From Actinoplanes xinjiangensis (GTDB taxonomy: Bacteria > Actinomycetota > Actinomycetes > Mycobacteriales > Micromonosporaceae), in NCBI RefSeq assembly GCF_003148685.1, contig NZ_QGGR01000046.1:1-51218 (forward strand): DNA of 51,218 bases, given 5' to 3'. The position numbers were made by a program, and so were the translations under genes. The notes beneath the pieces are model-generated. The model was not told the DNA's origin, did not search any database, and worked only from the letters and a program-made list of their open reading frames with translations. Positions 1-7,359 of this stretch are shown one piece after another (position 1 is the stretch's first letter; each line of letters starts with the position of its first letter).

Positions 1-51
1 CCGATGGTACTGCACTCGGGAGGGTGTGGGAGAGTAGGACGCCGCCGGACT
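1..51 (+). rRNA. rrf: 5S ribosomal RNA, 3' end (partial)
   Basis: The first ~51 bases match the 3' half of an actinobacterial 5S rRNA: the conserved CCGATGGTACTGC segment, GGGAGAGTAGG, and the 3' strand CCGCCGGAC that would pair with the missing 5' GUUUCGGCGG. The 5' ~65 bases lie outside the window. A strong terminator follows within about 10 bases, as expected at the end of an rRNA operon, so 16S and 23S genes should lie to the left. The exact 3' end (50-52) is an estimate. Confidence 0.93.
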
Positions 52-61
52 CAACGTAAGG

Positions 62-93
62 AAAGGCCCACCCGGGTAACGGGTGGGCCTTTT
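62..93 (+). terminator. Rho-independent terminator of the rRNA operon
   Basis: A perfect 12-bp stem (62-73 with 81-92), loop GGGTAAC, ends in a short T run (90-93). It lies about 10 bases after the 5S 3' end, the usual place for an rRNA operon terminator. Confidence 0.93.
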
Positions 94-194
94 CTGTGTT
101 TCCGGGACGGGACTCCGCCGGCGGTCGCGGCGCAGCCGAGTGGGTGATCTTGCGGTTGGTGAGGGGTGGAGCGTACCGAAAAAGGGTGTCCTTC

Positions 195-224
195 TTGACA
201 GGGACGGCTCCGGTTCGGCATAGA
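195..224 (+). promoter_or_regulatory. Candidate sigma70-type promoter for the CBS-domain gene
   Basis: A perfect -35 hexamer TTGACA at 195-200 is followed after 18 bases by CATAGA (219-224), a weak -10. The start codon at 275 is 50 bases downstream. The -35 match is strong and the -10 modest; the assignment is inference. Apart from this, 94-274 shows nothing I recognise. Confidence 0.45.
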
Positions 225-274
225 GGGGGGTAACGCGGGGCCGACCGGTGCAGGACCAGTGCGAGGGAGGGACG

Positions 275-712
275 ATGCGGATCAGCGACATCTTGCGAGT
301 CAAGGGCGAGCAGGTGGTCACCGTCAGACCGGATGCGAGTATCGAACGGCTGTTGGCCGTTCTGGCGGAACACGGGATCGGCGCGGCTGTGGTGTCGCGG
401 GACGGTTCGGTGGTGGACGGGATCGTCAGTGAGCGGGACGTCGTGCGGGCCCTCGCGGCCCGCGGTGCGGCGGTGCTGGCGGAACCGGTGAGTGCGATCG
501 CGACCACCCAGGTGCGGACGGTCGCGCCGGAGGCACAGCTGGAGGAGGTCGAGCGGTTGATGACCGAGCGGCGGTTCCGGCACGTGCCGGTCGTGGTGGA
601 CGGTGTGCTGCGCGGGGTCGTCAGCATCGGCGACGTCGTGAAGAACCGGATCGGGGAGCTGGAGGACGAACGAAGCACCCTGACCGGCTACATCACCGGC
701 GAGCGGGTGTGA
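275..712 (+). CDS. CBS-domain pair protein
   Basis: A 145-residue protein made of two CBS domains (about 8-62 and 70-126), the fold that binds adenine nucleotides such as AMP, ATP or SAM as an energy sensor. The hallmarks are the repeated hydrophobic strand and GIVSERDVVRAL in the first repeat, and HVPVVVDG followed by GVVSIGDVVK in the second. There is no fused catalytic or DNA-binding domain, so it is probably a free cytoplasmic sensor or partner protein; the partner is unknown. ATG 275 was chosen because GGAGG (266-270) lies just upstream; a GTG at 248 is in frame but has no such site. Proteins of this type often belong to dormancy or hypoxia regulons in actinobacteria, but no DosR-like box is clear here. 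The last three codons lie in a tandem repeat. Confidence 0.9.
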   Translation: MRISDILRVKGEQVVTVRPDASIERLLAVLAEHGIGAAVVSRDGSVVDGIVSERDVVRALAARGAAVLAEPVSAIATTQVRTVAPEAQLEEVERLMTERRFRHVPVVVDGVLRGVVSIGDVVKNRIGELEDERSTLTGYITGERV

Positions 713-830
713 ACGCCGGGCAGAACCGGTCGGCGCGGTTGTGAGGGCCGGATGGAACCGGTCGGCGCGGCTGTGAGGGCCGGGTAGAACCGGCCGGCGG
801 GTCGCGTGTGAGGCCCGGGTTGGGGAACGG
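703..830. repeat. Tandem repeat, 32 bp, three good copies plus a degenerate fourth
   Basis: Units start at 703, 735 and 767, a 32-bp period, each with GCGG(G/T/C)TGTGA followed by GGCCGG and GAACCGG. A degenerate fourth copy runs from about 799. The first unit contains the last codons and the TGA stop of the CBS gene, so the array looks like an expansion of the gene's own 3' end into the intergenic region. Confidence 0.8.
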
Positions 831-864
831 CCGGCGCCACCGTCCATGCGGACGGTGGCGCCGG
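831..864. terminator. Hairpin between convergent genes, likely bidirectional terminator
   Basis: A perfect 15-bp inverted repeat (831-845 with 850-864) with a 4-base loop lies between the end of the CBS gene and the end of the minus-strand gene at 875. There is no T tract, as is common for actinomycete terminators. Confidence 0.75.
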
Positions 865-874
865 GTTCGGTGGG

Positions 875-1108
875 TCAGCGGTGCAGTAACGCGGCCAGAC
901 GATTGCGGCCGCGGGTCGTGACCTTGGCGGAGCGACGCCTGCTCAGGAGCACGGCGGCGGCTGCCGCGGCGGCCAGGACCAGGGTGGTCGCGGTCGCCGT
1001 CTTCTTGGGATGGTTGCGCACCGTCTCGGTCACTCGCCGGCGCGTGGGTTCGGACGTGCCGTTGATGTCGGCGGGGACTTCACTGATCGTGGTCTGGTTC
1101 GTGGTCAT
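875..1108 (-). CDS. Small single-pass membrane protein, unknown function
   Basis: A 77-residue protein: polar N-terminus with Thr/Glu, a basic stretch RNHPKKTATA, one alanine-rich membrane segment (about 42-55), then an Arg/Lys-rich tail ending in LAALLHR. The positive-inside rule gives no clear topology because both flanks are basic. I do not recognise the family. The start is well supported: GAGAGGTGAG sits 3-12 bases before the ATG at 1108. It is transcribed toward the CBS gene. Upstream is a 103-bp gap to the next minus-strand gene's stop, so it may be a separate unit. Confidence 0.7.
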   Translation of the reverse strand: MTTNQTTISEVPADINGTSEPTRRRVTETVRNHPKKTATATTLVLAAAAAAAVLLSRRRSAKVTTRGRNRLAALLHR

Positions 1109-1211
1109 AGCTCACCTCTCCGGTAAGACTCGCAGGGCTTGGCGGCCGTATGCCCGTTGTATGCCGGGATCCAACCCTGCGTCACGGTTCATTCACGCTT
1201 CAGCGCCGACG

Positions 1212-2744
1212 TTAATCCGACACCGCCGCGGGCGTTGTCACCGATCCGACAGGACTAGTCCCCTCGGGCTCGGCGTCCTCGCGTTCGTCGTCGTCGGGTG
1301 TGGTGGTGGCCTGCCGGGAGCCGTAGATGACCGGGACGGCCACCGTCTTGGTGCGGGCGTGGTAGTCGGCCAGCGGGTCGTCCTTGATGTCCTCCGCCTC
1401 CACGTCCACGTAGGAGTGCGAGGTCACCGCGGGTGGCGCCACGTCGTCGGCGTCGGACAACAGGCGGTCGCGGGCGGGTGGCGGCGCCGTGGGTGGCCGG
1501 GTGCGGGCCCGCGGTACCAGGGCGCCGCCGCTCTTCGGCACGTTCACCAGCACCGGGCTGACGTTGCCGTGCACGACGTCGGCGAGTTCGGCGAGGGCGC
1601 GGCGGACCGTCTGACGGCTGGTACGGGCGAAGTTGCCGACCAGCAGCACCCGGTCGCTCAGGGCGGCCAGGGCGATCGCGTCGGCGGCGCTGAGCACCGC
1701 CGGCGAGTCGAGGACGATCACGTCGGCGTGTTTCTGCACCGCCCGCAGCACCCGGGCCAACTGGGCGCCGTCCAGCAGGTCGACGTGCTCGCCGTCGCGG
1801 GGACCGGCCGCAATGAGGCGCAGGCGCGGCTCCGGGGTCTCCTCCAGCACCTCGGAGACGGTGGTGTCGCCGTCGAGCAGCGTGGTCAGGCCGTGGTCCC
1901 CGGTGGTCTGGAAGACGTGGTGCAGCCGCGGGTTGCGCAGGTCGGCGTCGACGAGGACGACGTTACGGCCGGACCGGGCGAGAGTCACCGCCAGGTTGGC
2001 GGCGGTGGTGGTGCGGCCCTGCCGGTCGCCGGGACTGGTCACCAGGATCGTGGTCGCGCCGGTCGGGCGCAGTGACGGCTGGAGGCGGGCCCGCAGGTAG
2101 CGATAGGACTCGGCGGCCGGCGACCCGGGTTCGCGGACCACGATCGGGACGCCGCCGGGGCGCCGGTGGCGGGGCACGGTCGCCAGCACCGGCGAGCCGG
2201 TCAGCGCCGCGTAGTCGTCACGGTCGCGGATCGTACGGCGGGTACGGGCCCGCAGGAACGCGGTGCCGGTGCCGAGCAGCAGCCCGGCGACGGCACCGGC
2301 GGCCAGGTACCAGGGGAGCGGGCGGGCGGCCGGGGTGGTGGGCAGGTTCGGTTCGCTCAGCACCGACACCCCGGAGCGGTAGGCGGCGTACGACTCGACG
2401 AGCGCCCGGGCCCCCAGGTGTGCGCTGAACGCGTCGTCGGCGGTGTAGACGAACCGCAGCACGTTCGCGCCCGGTGGCACCTCGATGGCCAGGCCGGTCA
2501 GGAACGTGCCGGTGTCCTGCCCGACCCGTCCGGCGGCCGGGCGTGCCACCGCGTCGGACAGGATGATCCGGCGTTCCGTCTCCAGGTCCTGTCGGGTCTC
2601 GATCAGGACGGTGGCCGCGGACTCCCAGACGGGCCGGGCCGACCGGTGCAGGCCCCAGGCGGCAGTGACGGTCGCGGTGATCACGACCAGTACCCAGAGG
2701 CCGTATCTTCGCAGCACCCGTGTGCCCCGCCCATAGGTCGTCAT
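1212..2744 (-). CDS. Wzz/BY-kinase-like polysaccharide co-polymerase with altered Walker A
   Basis: 510 residues with the layout of bacterial tyrosine kinases that control polysaccharide chain length: membrane helix (about 14-32), a short extracytoplasmic Wzz-like region (to 140), second helix (144-165), then a cytoplasmic ParA/CpsD-like domain (200-400). Seen directly: Walker A' VLVDADLR (263-270) and a Walker B-like VIVLDSP (342-348). The Walker A reads SPGDRQGRTTTA, with Arg at 244 where these kinases have Lys. The C-terminal tail (400-510) is acidic and low-complexity with a few scattered tyrosines, not a Tyr cluster. No glycosyltransferase or Wzx/Wzy genes lie nearby, so the polymer is unknown. 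The altered P-loop suggests weak or no kinase activity; the protein could be a structural or regulatory paralogue. Start ATG has GGGAGG about 11 bases upstream. Confidence 0.8.
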   Translation of the reverse strand: MTTYGRGTRVLRRYGLWVLVVITATVTAAWGLHRSARPVWESAATVLIETRQDLETERRIILSDAVARPAAGRVGQDTGTFLTGLAIEVPPGANVLRFVYTADDAFSAHLGARALVESYAAYRSGVSVLSEPNLPTTPAARPLPWYLAAGAVAGLLLGTGTAFLRARTRRTIRDRDDYAALTGSPVLATVPRHRRPGGVPIVVREPGSPAAESYRYLRARLQPSLRPTGATTILVTSPGDRQGRTTTAANLAVTLARSGRNVVLVDADLRNPRLHHVFQTTGDHGLTTLLDGDTTVSEVLEETPEPRLRLIAAGPRDGEHVDLLDGAQLARVLRAVQKHADVIVLDSPAVLSAADAIALAALSDRVLLVGNFARTSRQTVRRALAELADVVHGNVSPVLVNVPKSGGALVPRARTRPPTAPPPARDRLLSDADDVAPPAVTSHSYVDVEAEDIKDDPLADYHARTKTVAVPVIYGSRQATTTPDDDEREDAEPEGTSPVGSVTTPAAVSD

Positions 2745-2831
2745 CGCTGGTGGTCCTCCCCGTTGCCTGACTCTCAGGCCGGGAATTCTCTCACCGCGGG
2801 TGACTCTCCGCTTCGATCATTACGGCGATTC

Positions 2832-3380
2832 TCAGCGGACGACGGTCAGCCCGCTCCGGCGCGGGGAACGGAGGCGCCGGTAGGCGTTGACGGCGAACGG
2901 CGCCAGGAACAACGCGATGACGTCGCGGACGAAGGGAACGACGACGGCGGACTCCTCGAAACCGACGTCGATGACGGCCCAGATCACCATCCCGGCGCCC
3001 GCCGTCAGCACCGCGATCCCGGCCAGCGGGAGGACGGCGGCGCTCGGCCGGCGGAACCGGTCGCCGTGGCCCCGCCAGTAGCCGGGCAGCCAGAGATTCA
3101 GCAGGATCGCGAAGAGCAGCGACGGCAGGACCGCCCACCCCACGATGGCGAGCGACAGCAGCAGGCCCGCGCCCTGCAGGGTGGCACCCACCGCGGTGGC
3201 GGTGGCCAGCATGATCACGTCGAAGCGGCGGCGCCGGTAACCGGCCTGCGCGGTCAGCCATACGCCGCCGACCACGAGCGGGGCCAACGGGAAGACCGGA
3301 ACCAGCGGGGCGATCAGGAATCCGGCCAGATACACCGTCACGAACATGGCGGAGCGCAGGGCGTAGCGGGGGTTGCTCAC
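2832..3380 (-). CDS. Integral membrane protein, unknown function
   Basis: About 182 residues from the GTG at 3380; the frame stays open to ATG 3572, which would overlap the divergent phoD start at 3562. The protein has about five hydrophobic helices: FVTVYLAGFLIAPLV near the N-terminus, a pair around DVIMLATATAVG and LLLSLAIVGWAVLP, then PLAGIAVLTAGAGMVIWAVI and VIALFLAPFAV, ending in an Arg-rich tail. No family recognised. No convincing Shine-Dalgarno was found for any candidate start, so the N-terminus is uncertain. It is divergent from phoD and 87 bases upstream of the minus-strand BY-kinase-like gene, so the two could be cotranscribed. Confidence 0.6.
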   Translation of the reverse strand: MSNPRYALRSAMFVTVYLAGFLIAPLVPVFPLAPLVVGGVWLTAQAGYRRRRFDVIMLATATAVGATLQGAGLLLSLAIVGWAVLPSLLFAILLNLWLPGYWRGHGDRFRRPSAAVLPLAGIAVLTAGAGMVIWAVIDVGFEESAVVVPFVRDVIALFLAPFAVNAYRRLRSPRRSGLTVVR

Positions 3381-3561
3381 GTCGGCGACGTTCGGCAGGT
3401 CACGGCCGGGTCTGAGCGTTTCGGCAAGTGCCCGGCAAAGTCCCGTTTCGTCCAGGGCGGCCGGGCGTTCGGCGATTGCTTGCGCTTTCTTGTGGTTCGC
3501 GTCATCGGGGGTAGCCGGGCGGCGGCGGTGGCATTCACGCGGCGCCCCGATCGTACGCATC

Positions 3562-5061
3562 ATGACGCGCATCGATCGCCGTTACTTCATTCTCGGTGGC
3601 GCCGCAGCCGCTGGATCGCTCGTTCTGTCCTCCTCCGCCACGGCCGGCCCCCTGAATCCGTTCAGGCTCGGCGTCGCCTCCGGTGATCCGGCCCCGACCA
3701 GCGTGGTGCTCTGGACGCGGCTCGCGGTCCGGCCGCTCAACGCCGACGGGCACGGCGGTATGCCCCGCAAACCCATCGCCGTGCAGTGGCAGGTGGCCAC
3801 CACCGCACGGTTCAGCCGGATCGTCGCCTCGGGCACGGTGAACGCCCGCTGGGCCGACGCGCACTCGGTCCACGTCATCGCCCGGGGACTGCAGCCCGGC
3901 GCGGTCTACTACTACCGGTTCCGGGCGTTCGGGCAGATCTCGCCGGTCGGGCGGACGCGTACCGCCCCGGCCGCCGGCACGTTCGGCCCGGACCTGCGGA
4001 TCGCGGTCGCCTCATGTGCCAACTACGAGAACGGCTACTACACGGCGTACCGCCGGATCGCCGAGGAGAACCCGGGGCTGGTGCTGTTCCTGGGCGACTA
4101 CATCTACGAGGAGAGCGGGAGTCCGGGGCGGGTCCGGTCGCACGCCGGCGGGGAGACGGTGACGCTGGCCGACTACCGGCGGCGGTACGCGCAGTACCGT
4201 ACCGACCCGGATCTGCGGGCCGCGCATGCCGCCGCACCGTGGCTGGTGGTGCCGGACGACCACGAGGTGGAGAACAACTACGCGAAGCTGGTACGGGGCA
4301 ACAGCCGCCCGGCGCTGACCACGGCGCAGTGGCGCGCCCGGCGGGCGGCGGCGTACCGGGCGTACTACGAGAACATGCCACTGCGGTCGGCCTCGTTCTA
4401 CCGCCGGGTGGGATGGGGCCGGCTGGCCACCTTCCACATGCTCGACACCCGGCAGTTCCGCGACGACCAGCCGTGCGGCGACTACTGGAAGGTGTGCGCG
4501 GCCGCGGATGCCCCGAACCGCACGATCACCGGTGCGGCGCAGGAGAAGTGGCTGCTCGACGGTCTGGCCCGGCACTACGGCACCTGGGACGTGCTCGGCC
4601 AGCAGGTGTTCTTCGCCCGGTACGCCGACGAGACCGGCGCGGCCAACATGGACGCCTGGGACGGGTACCGCGGCGCCCGCGACCGGCTGCAACGAGGCTG
4701 GCTGCAGCGCGGGGTGCGCAACCCGCTGGTACTGACCGGGGACGTGCACGCGGCGCTGGCGAACGACCTGAAACTCGACTACCGCGATCCCGGCTCGGCG
4801 ACCATCGGCACCGAGCTGATCTGCACGTCGGTCAGCTCGAACGGGGACGGCACCGCGCTGCGGGAGGTGCCGTGGCCCGGGGTCAACCCGCACATCAGGC
4901 ACTACTCGGAGCGGCGCGGGTACACGATGGTCACGATCGGGCAGGATCGGATCCGGGCCGACTTCCGGGTGCTGCCGCGGGTCAGCCGGCCGGGCGCGCC
5001 GGTGTCGACGAATGCGTCGTTCGTGGTCGAGGCCGGGCGGCCCGGCCTGCACCGGGTGTGA
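3562..5061 (+). CDS. phoD: Secreted alkaline phosphatase D (PhoD family)
   Basis: 499 residues. The N-terminus has a twin-arginine signal: RRYFILGG, an Ala-rich hydrophobic core, and a likely cleavage after ATA near residue 30. The mature part has the PhoD N-terminal beta domain (FRLGVASGDP, VVLWTRL) and then the metallophosphatase core. Metal-binding motifs seen are ASCANYENGYY, LFLGDYIYEE, PDDHEVENNY, and LTGDVHAAL near the C-terminus. Family members are Ca2+/Fe3+-dependent phosphodiesterases/phosphomonoesterases that release phosphate outside the cell. ATG 3562 was chosen because the Tat motif follows directly; the frame is open upstream to 3373 without a signal-like sequence. No clear Pho box was seen. 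The stop lies 3 bases from the stop of the convergent emfourin gene. Confidence 0.93.
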   Translation: MTRIDRRYFILGGAAAAGSLVLSSSATAGPLNPFRLGVASGDPAPTSVVLWTRLAVRPLNADGHGGMPRKPIAVQWQVATTARFSRIVASGTVNARWADAHSVHVIARGLQPGAVYYYRFRAFGQISPVGRTRTAPAAGTFGPDLRIAVASCANYENGYYTAYRRIAEENPGLVLFLGDYIYEESGSPGRVRSHAGGETVTLADYRRRYAQYRTDPDLRAAHAAAPWLVVPDDHEVENNYAKLVRGNSRPALTTAQWRARRAAAYRAYYENMPLRSASFYRRVGWGRLATFHMLDTRQFRDDQPCGDYWKVCAAADAPNRTITGAAQEKWLLDGLARHYGTWDVLGQQVFFARYADETGAANMDAWDGYRGARDRLQRGWLQRGVRNPLVLTGDVHAALANDLKLDYRDPGSATIGTELICTSVSSNGDGTALREVPWPGVNPHIRHYSERRGYTMVTIGQDRIRADFRVLPRVSRPGAPVSTNASFVVEAGRPGLHRV

Positions 5062-5064
5062 GCG

Positions 5065-5367
5065 TCAGCGGGCGGCACTGGTCAGGAACCGCAGGAGAGG
5101 GCGTAGTTCCACCGGTACGCACGGTTCGGCCACGGTGCCGCGCCAGTGCCGCCCGCCGTACTCGACGGCCAGCTGGTACCGGGTCAGGTCGGCGTTCGAG
5201 GCGGCACCGATCTGCGCGCCCACCCGGGTCAGGTCGATCTGCTCGACCAGGCTGGTCAGCTGGGCGGCCTGGTCGCGGGGGAGGGTGTCGGAGTCCAGGA
5301 CGACGCGCAGCGACCGGGCCCGGAATCCACCCGATCGGCGCAGCTCGGCTCGTACACGAAGGGTCAC
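5065..5367 (-). CDS. Emfourin-like (protealysin inhibitor) family protein
   Basis: A 100-residue protein fitting the emfourin family of small inhibitors of M4 metalloproteases: N-terminal strand RVRAELRRSGGF, then the LDSDTLPRDQAAQLTSLVEQ helix, a central variable loop, and YQLAVEYGGRHW ending with VPVELRPLLRFL. Such genes normally sit beside a protealysin-type M4 protease gene. None is visible in this window, so its target is unknown. It is 52 bases downstream of the siderophore-interacting protein gene on the same strand and may be read through from it. Assignment rests on pattern recognition of the fold-defining motifs. Confidence 0.72.
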   Translation of the reverse strand: MTLRVRAELRRSGGFRARSLRVVLDSDTLPRDQAAQLTSLVEQIDLTRVGAQIGAASNADLTRYQLAVEYGGRHWRGTVAEPCVPVELRPLLRFLTSAAR

Positions 5368-5419
5368 CCCTCCGACGGTGTCACCCGGCCGCCCCGGGCG
5401 CTGTCAGATCAAGGGCAGT

Positions 5420-6340
5420 TCAGCACTCGGGGCGGCCCAGGCGCCAGTAGCCCATGAACGCGACCGCGCGCCGGTCGACGCCACACTCGGACACCAGATG
5501 GCGGCGCAGCGTCTTGATCACCGCGGCCTCGCCGGCCAGCCACGCGTAGAACCCGTCCGGGGTGCCCGCCGACTCCTCCGGCACCTCCCAGAGGATGTCG
5601 TGGTCGACGTCGACGTCCTCCAGGTCGGCCGCCGCCGGGGTCCGGCAGTCACCGAGCAGCTGCTGCGCGACCTCGCGCACTGCCGGGACCAGCGTGACGC
5701 CGTGCTCGGCACCGTCGCGCGGCAGCCATGTCACCGTGAACCCGGCCGGCTTCGCGAGGTCGAACCGGTCCCCGCTCTCCGGCACCTCCAGCAGCGCGTG
5801 ACCGACCGCGTCCTGCGGCAGGCGGGACAGGATCGACGCGATCGCCGGGACCGCCGTCTCGTCGCCGACCAGCAGAATCCGGCGGGTCGCGGCCGGCGGG
5901 TGGAAGTCGATGCCGCCGGACCTGCCGGTGAACTCGGCGTTCGGCCCCATGATGCACATCTTCGAACCCGGGCGGGCGGCCACCGCCCAGCGCGACGCCG
6001 GGCCGTTCACCCCGTGCAGCACCATGTCGACGTCGACCTCACGCTGCTCGGCGCGGACGTTGCGCACCGTGTACGTCCGGATCGGGTTGCGCTGTGCGTC
6101 CGGCAGGGAACGCCACCGCGTGTACCAGTCGGGGCCGGTCGGCAGGTGGTCGTGGCCGGACTCCTCCAGCGGCGGGATGAGCTTGATCCGCTGGTCCCAC
6201 CCGTTGTCGGCGAACCGGGCCAGATCCTCGCCGGTGAACGTCACCCGCACGAAGTTGGGGCTCAGCCGGACGATGCGGGCGACCTCGACCGGGAAGAACC
6301 GGAACGGGGACACCTCGGTCGGCACGACGGTCTGGGTCAC
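5420..6340 (-). CDS. Siderophore-interacting protein (FAD/NAD(P)H ferric-siderophore reductase)
   Basis: 306 residues of the ViuB/YqjH-type family, which reduce ferric siderophores in the cytoplasm to release Fe2+. The N-terminal FAD-binding barrel (about 10-130) has NFVRVTFTGEDL and the flavin motif IRTYTVRNVR. The NAD(P)-binding SIP domain follows (about 145-300), with LVGDETAVPAI, FYAWLAGEAAVIKTLRRHL and the C-terminal GYWRLGR typical of the family. Translation starts at a GTG (6338-6340) with GGAGG 5 bases upstream. A near-perfect iron box lies 15-33 bases upstream of the start, so the gene should be repressed by a DtxR/IdeR-type regulator when iron is sufficient. No siderophore biosynthesis or uptake genes are adjacent. 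Confidence 0.95.
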   Translation of the reverse strand: MTQTVVPTEVSPFRFFPVEVARIVRLSPNFVRVTFTGEDLARFADNGWDQRIKLIPPLEESGHDHLPTGPDWYTRWRSLPDAQRNPIRTYTVRNVRAEQREVDVDMVLHGVNGPASRWAVAARPGSKMCIMGPNAEFTGRSGGIDFHPPAATRRILLVGDETAVPAIASILSRLPQDAVGHALLEVPESGDRFDLAKPAGFTVTWLPRDGAEHGVTLVPAVREVAQQLLGDCRTPAAADLEDVDVDHDILWEVPEESAGTPDGFYAWLAGEAAVIKTLRRHLVSECGVDRRAVAFMGYWRLGRPEC

Positions 6341-6354
6341 GGTCGCCTCCTTGT

Positions 6355-6373
6355 TTAGGTAACCCTAACCTAA
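6355..6373 (-). promoter_or_regulatory. DtxR/IdeR/DmdR iron box
   Basis: TTAGGTAACCCTAACCTAA matches the 19-bp consensus TTAGGTTAGCCTAACCTAA at 17 of 19 positions, with both outer half-sites intact. It sits just upstream of the siderophore-interacting protein start, where repressor binding would block transcription. Confidence 0.92.
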
Positions 6374-6504
6374 CCGCTCGGTCCGTCGGTGTCACCACCG
6401 GCCCCTGCCGCCTCTCTGCCTTCGCACCACGATCGCAACCGTGGTGATTCTGCGGTCCGGGGAGTTCACGCCGATCAGAACGGTCCCAGCAAGAAGGAGA
6501 TGAC

Positions 6505-6972
6505 ATGCCCCAGACCCCGTCCGCCACGACCACGGCACTGACGTTCAGCGACGCCGACGCCCTGCCGTGGCCCGCGGACGACTGGGCAGCGGCCCTCCAG
6601 CCGCCCACCGTCCTCATCGCCGACGACGACGGCGACGTCCGCGACCTCGTGGCGGTCAAGCTGCGCGCCGCCGGCTACCGCGTCCTCGAGGCCGACAACG
6701 GGCGTACCGCCATGTCGCTCGCGGTCAACGAGCGCCCGTCGCTGGTCCTGCTCGACGTCTCCATGCCCGGCCTGGACGGTCTCGGCTTCTGCTACGAGCT
6801 GCACTCGTCCCCGCAGACCGCCCACATCCCGGTGATCATCGTCAGCGGCCGCGGGAACGCCTCCGACGTCATCCTGGGCGAGATGGTCGGCGCCGAGGAC
6901 TACCTGGTCAAACCGTTCAGCCCGGCCGAGCTCCTGCGCCGCGTCCAGCACCTGGTGCCCGCCCACCCCTGA
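6505..6972 (+). CDS. Stand-alone response-regulator receiver protein
   Basis: 155 residues: an acidic, low-complexity N-terminal tail (1-32) followed by one CheY-like receiver domain. Acidic pocket IADDDGD, phospho-acceptor Asp in LVLLDVSMPGLDG, switch region PVIIVSGRG, and the conserved Lys in YLVKPFSPAELL are all present. There is no output domain, so it probably acts by protein contact or as a phosphorelay intermediate. No cognate kinase is adjacent. The convergent downstream gene is a chemoreceptor-like protein, but linkage is not implied by orientation. Start supported by GAAGGAG 6-12 bases upstream. Confidence 0.9.
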   Translation: MPQTPSATTTALTFSDADALPWPADDWAAALQPPTVLIADDDGDVRDLVAVKLRAAGYRVLEADNGRTAMSLAVNERPSLVLLDVSMPGLDGLGFCYELHSSPQTAHIPVIIVSGRGNASDVILGEMVGAEDYLVKPFSPAELLRRVQHLVPAHP

Positions 6973-6989
6973 TCGTCTCCGGTCCAGGT

Positions 6990-7035
6990 TCGCCTGCCCG
7001 GCCCGCTTCGGCGGTGCTCCGGGCAGGCGATCTCC
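6990..7035 (+). terminator. Terminator-like hairpin after the receiver gene
   Basis: Perfect 12-bp stem (6990-7001 with 7019-7030), 17-base loop, followed by a pyrimidine-rich TCTCCTTCTT. It lies 18 bases after the stop codon. Between 7036 and 7164 I see no gene or motif; the palindromic repeats begin at 7165. Confidence 0.65.
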
Positions 7036-7164
7036 TTCTTGTACGGCCACCCGCCCCGTGCCTGTGCCGACACGCGACCACCGCCCGGGCGCGGCCACCC
7101 TCAGCGCCCCGGCCGCCGCCCCCTGCACCGCCTCTCACCGGGCCACAACGGTGGATCGCGCCCC

Positions 7165-7343
7165 GGCTGGTCCACACCGCTGTCTCGGGCGCGCCGAAAC
7201 AGCGGTGGCAGCCAGCCAGATCTCCCCGGCTGGTCCTCACCGCTGTCTCGCGGCGTTTGAGACAGCGGTGACAGCCAGCCAGATCTTCCCGGCTGGTCCT
7301 CACCGCTGTCTCGCGGCGTTTGAGACAGCGGTGAGGACCAGCC
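7165..7343. repeat. Three tandem 53-bp palindromic units, 63-bp period (REP/BIME-like family)
   Basis: Units at 7165-7217, 7228-7280 and 7291-7343. Each is 22-bp arm, 9-base loop, 22-bp arm; the third unit is perfectly palindromic over both arms. All carry the left core CACCGCTGTCTC. The right core GAGACAGCGGTG is exact in units 2 and 3; unit 1 has one change. The 10-bp spacers (7218-7227, 7281-7290) both begin AGATCT, and the 10 bases after unit 3 also contain AGATC, so the true unit is 63 bp. The same family occurs at 27265-27380. The array lies between convergent genes and ends 17 bases before the chemoreceptor stop. Confidence 0.95.
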
Positions 7344-7359
7344 GGGCAAGATCGGCGGG

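Noticed and set aside
3373..3561. Start of PhoD at 3373
   Set aside because: The 63 extra residues have no signal character, and the twin-arginine signal begins directly at ATG 3562.
6973..7164. Small gene between the receiver gene and the repeat array
   Set aside because: Short frames here have no ribosome site or coding-like composition, and a terminator hairpin occupies part of the region.
7165..7343. Possible CRISPR array
   Set aside because: Units are 53-bp palindromes with a constant 10-bp spacer that is itself conserved; there are only three units and no cas genes. CRISPR spacers would be 30-40 bp and all different.
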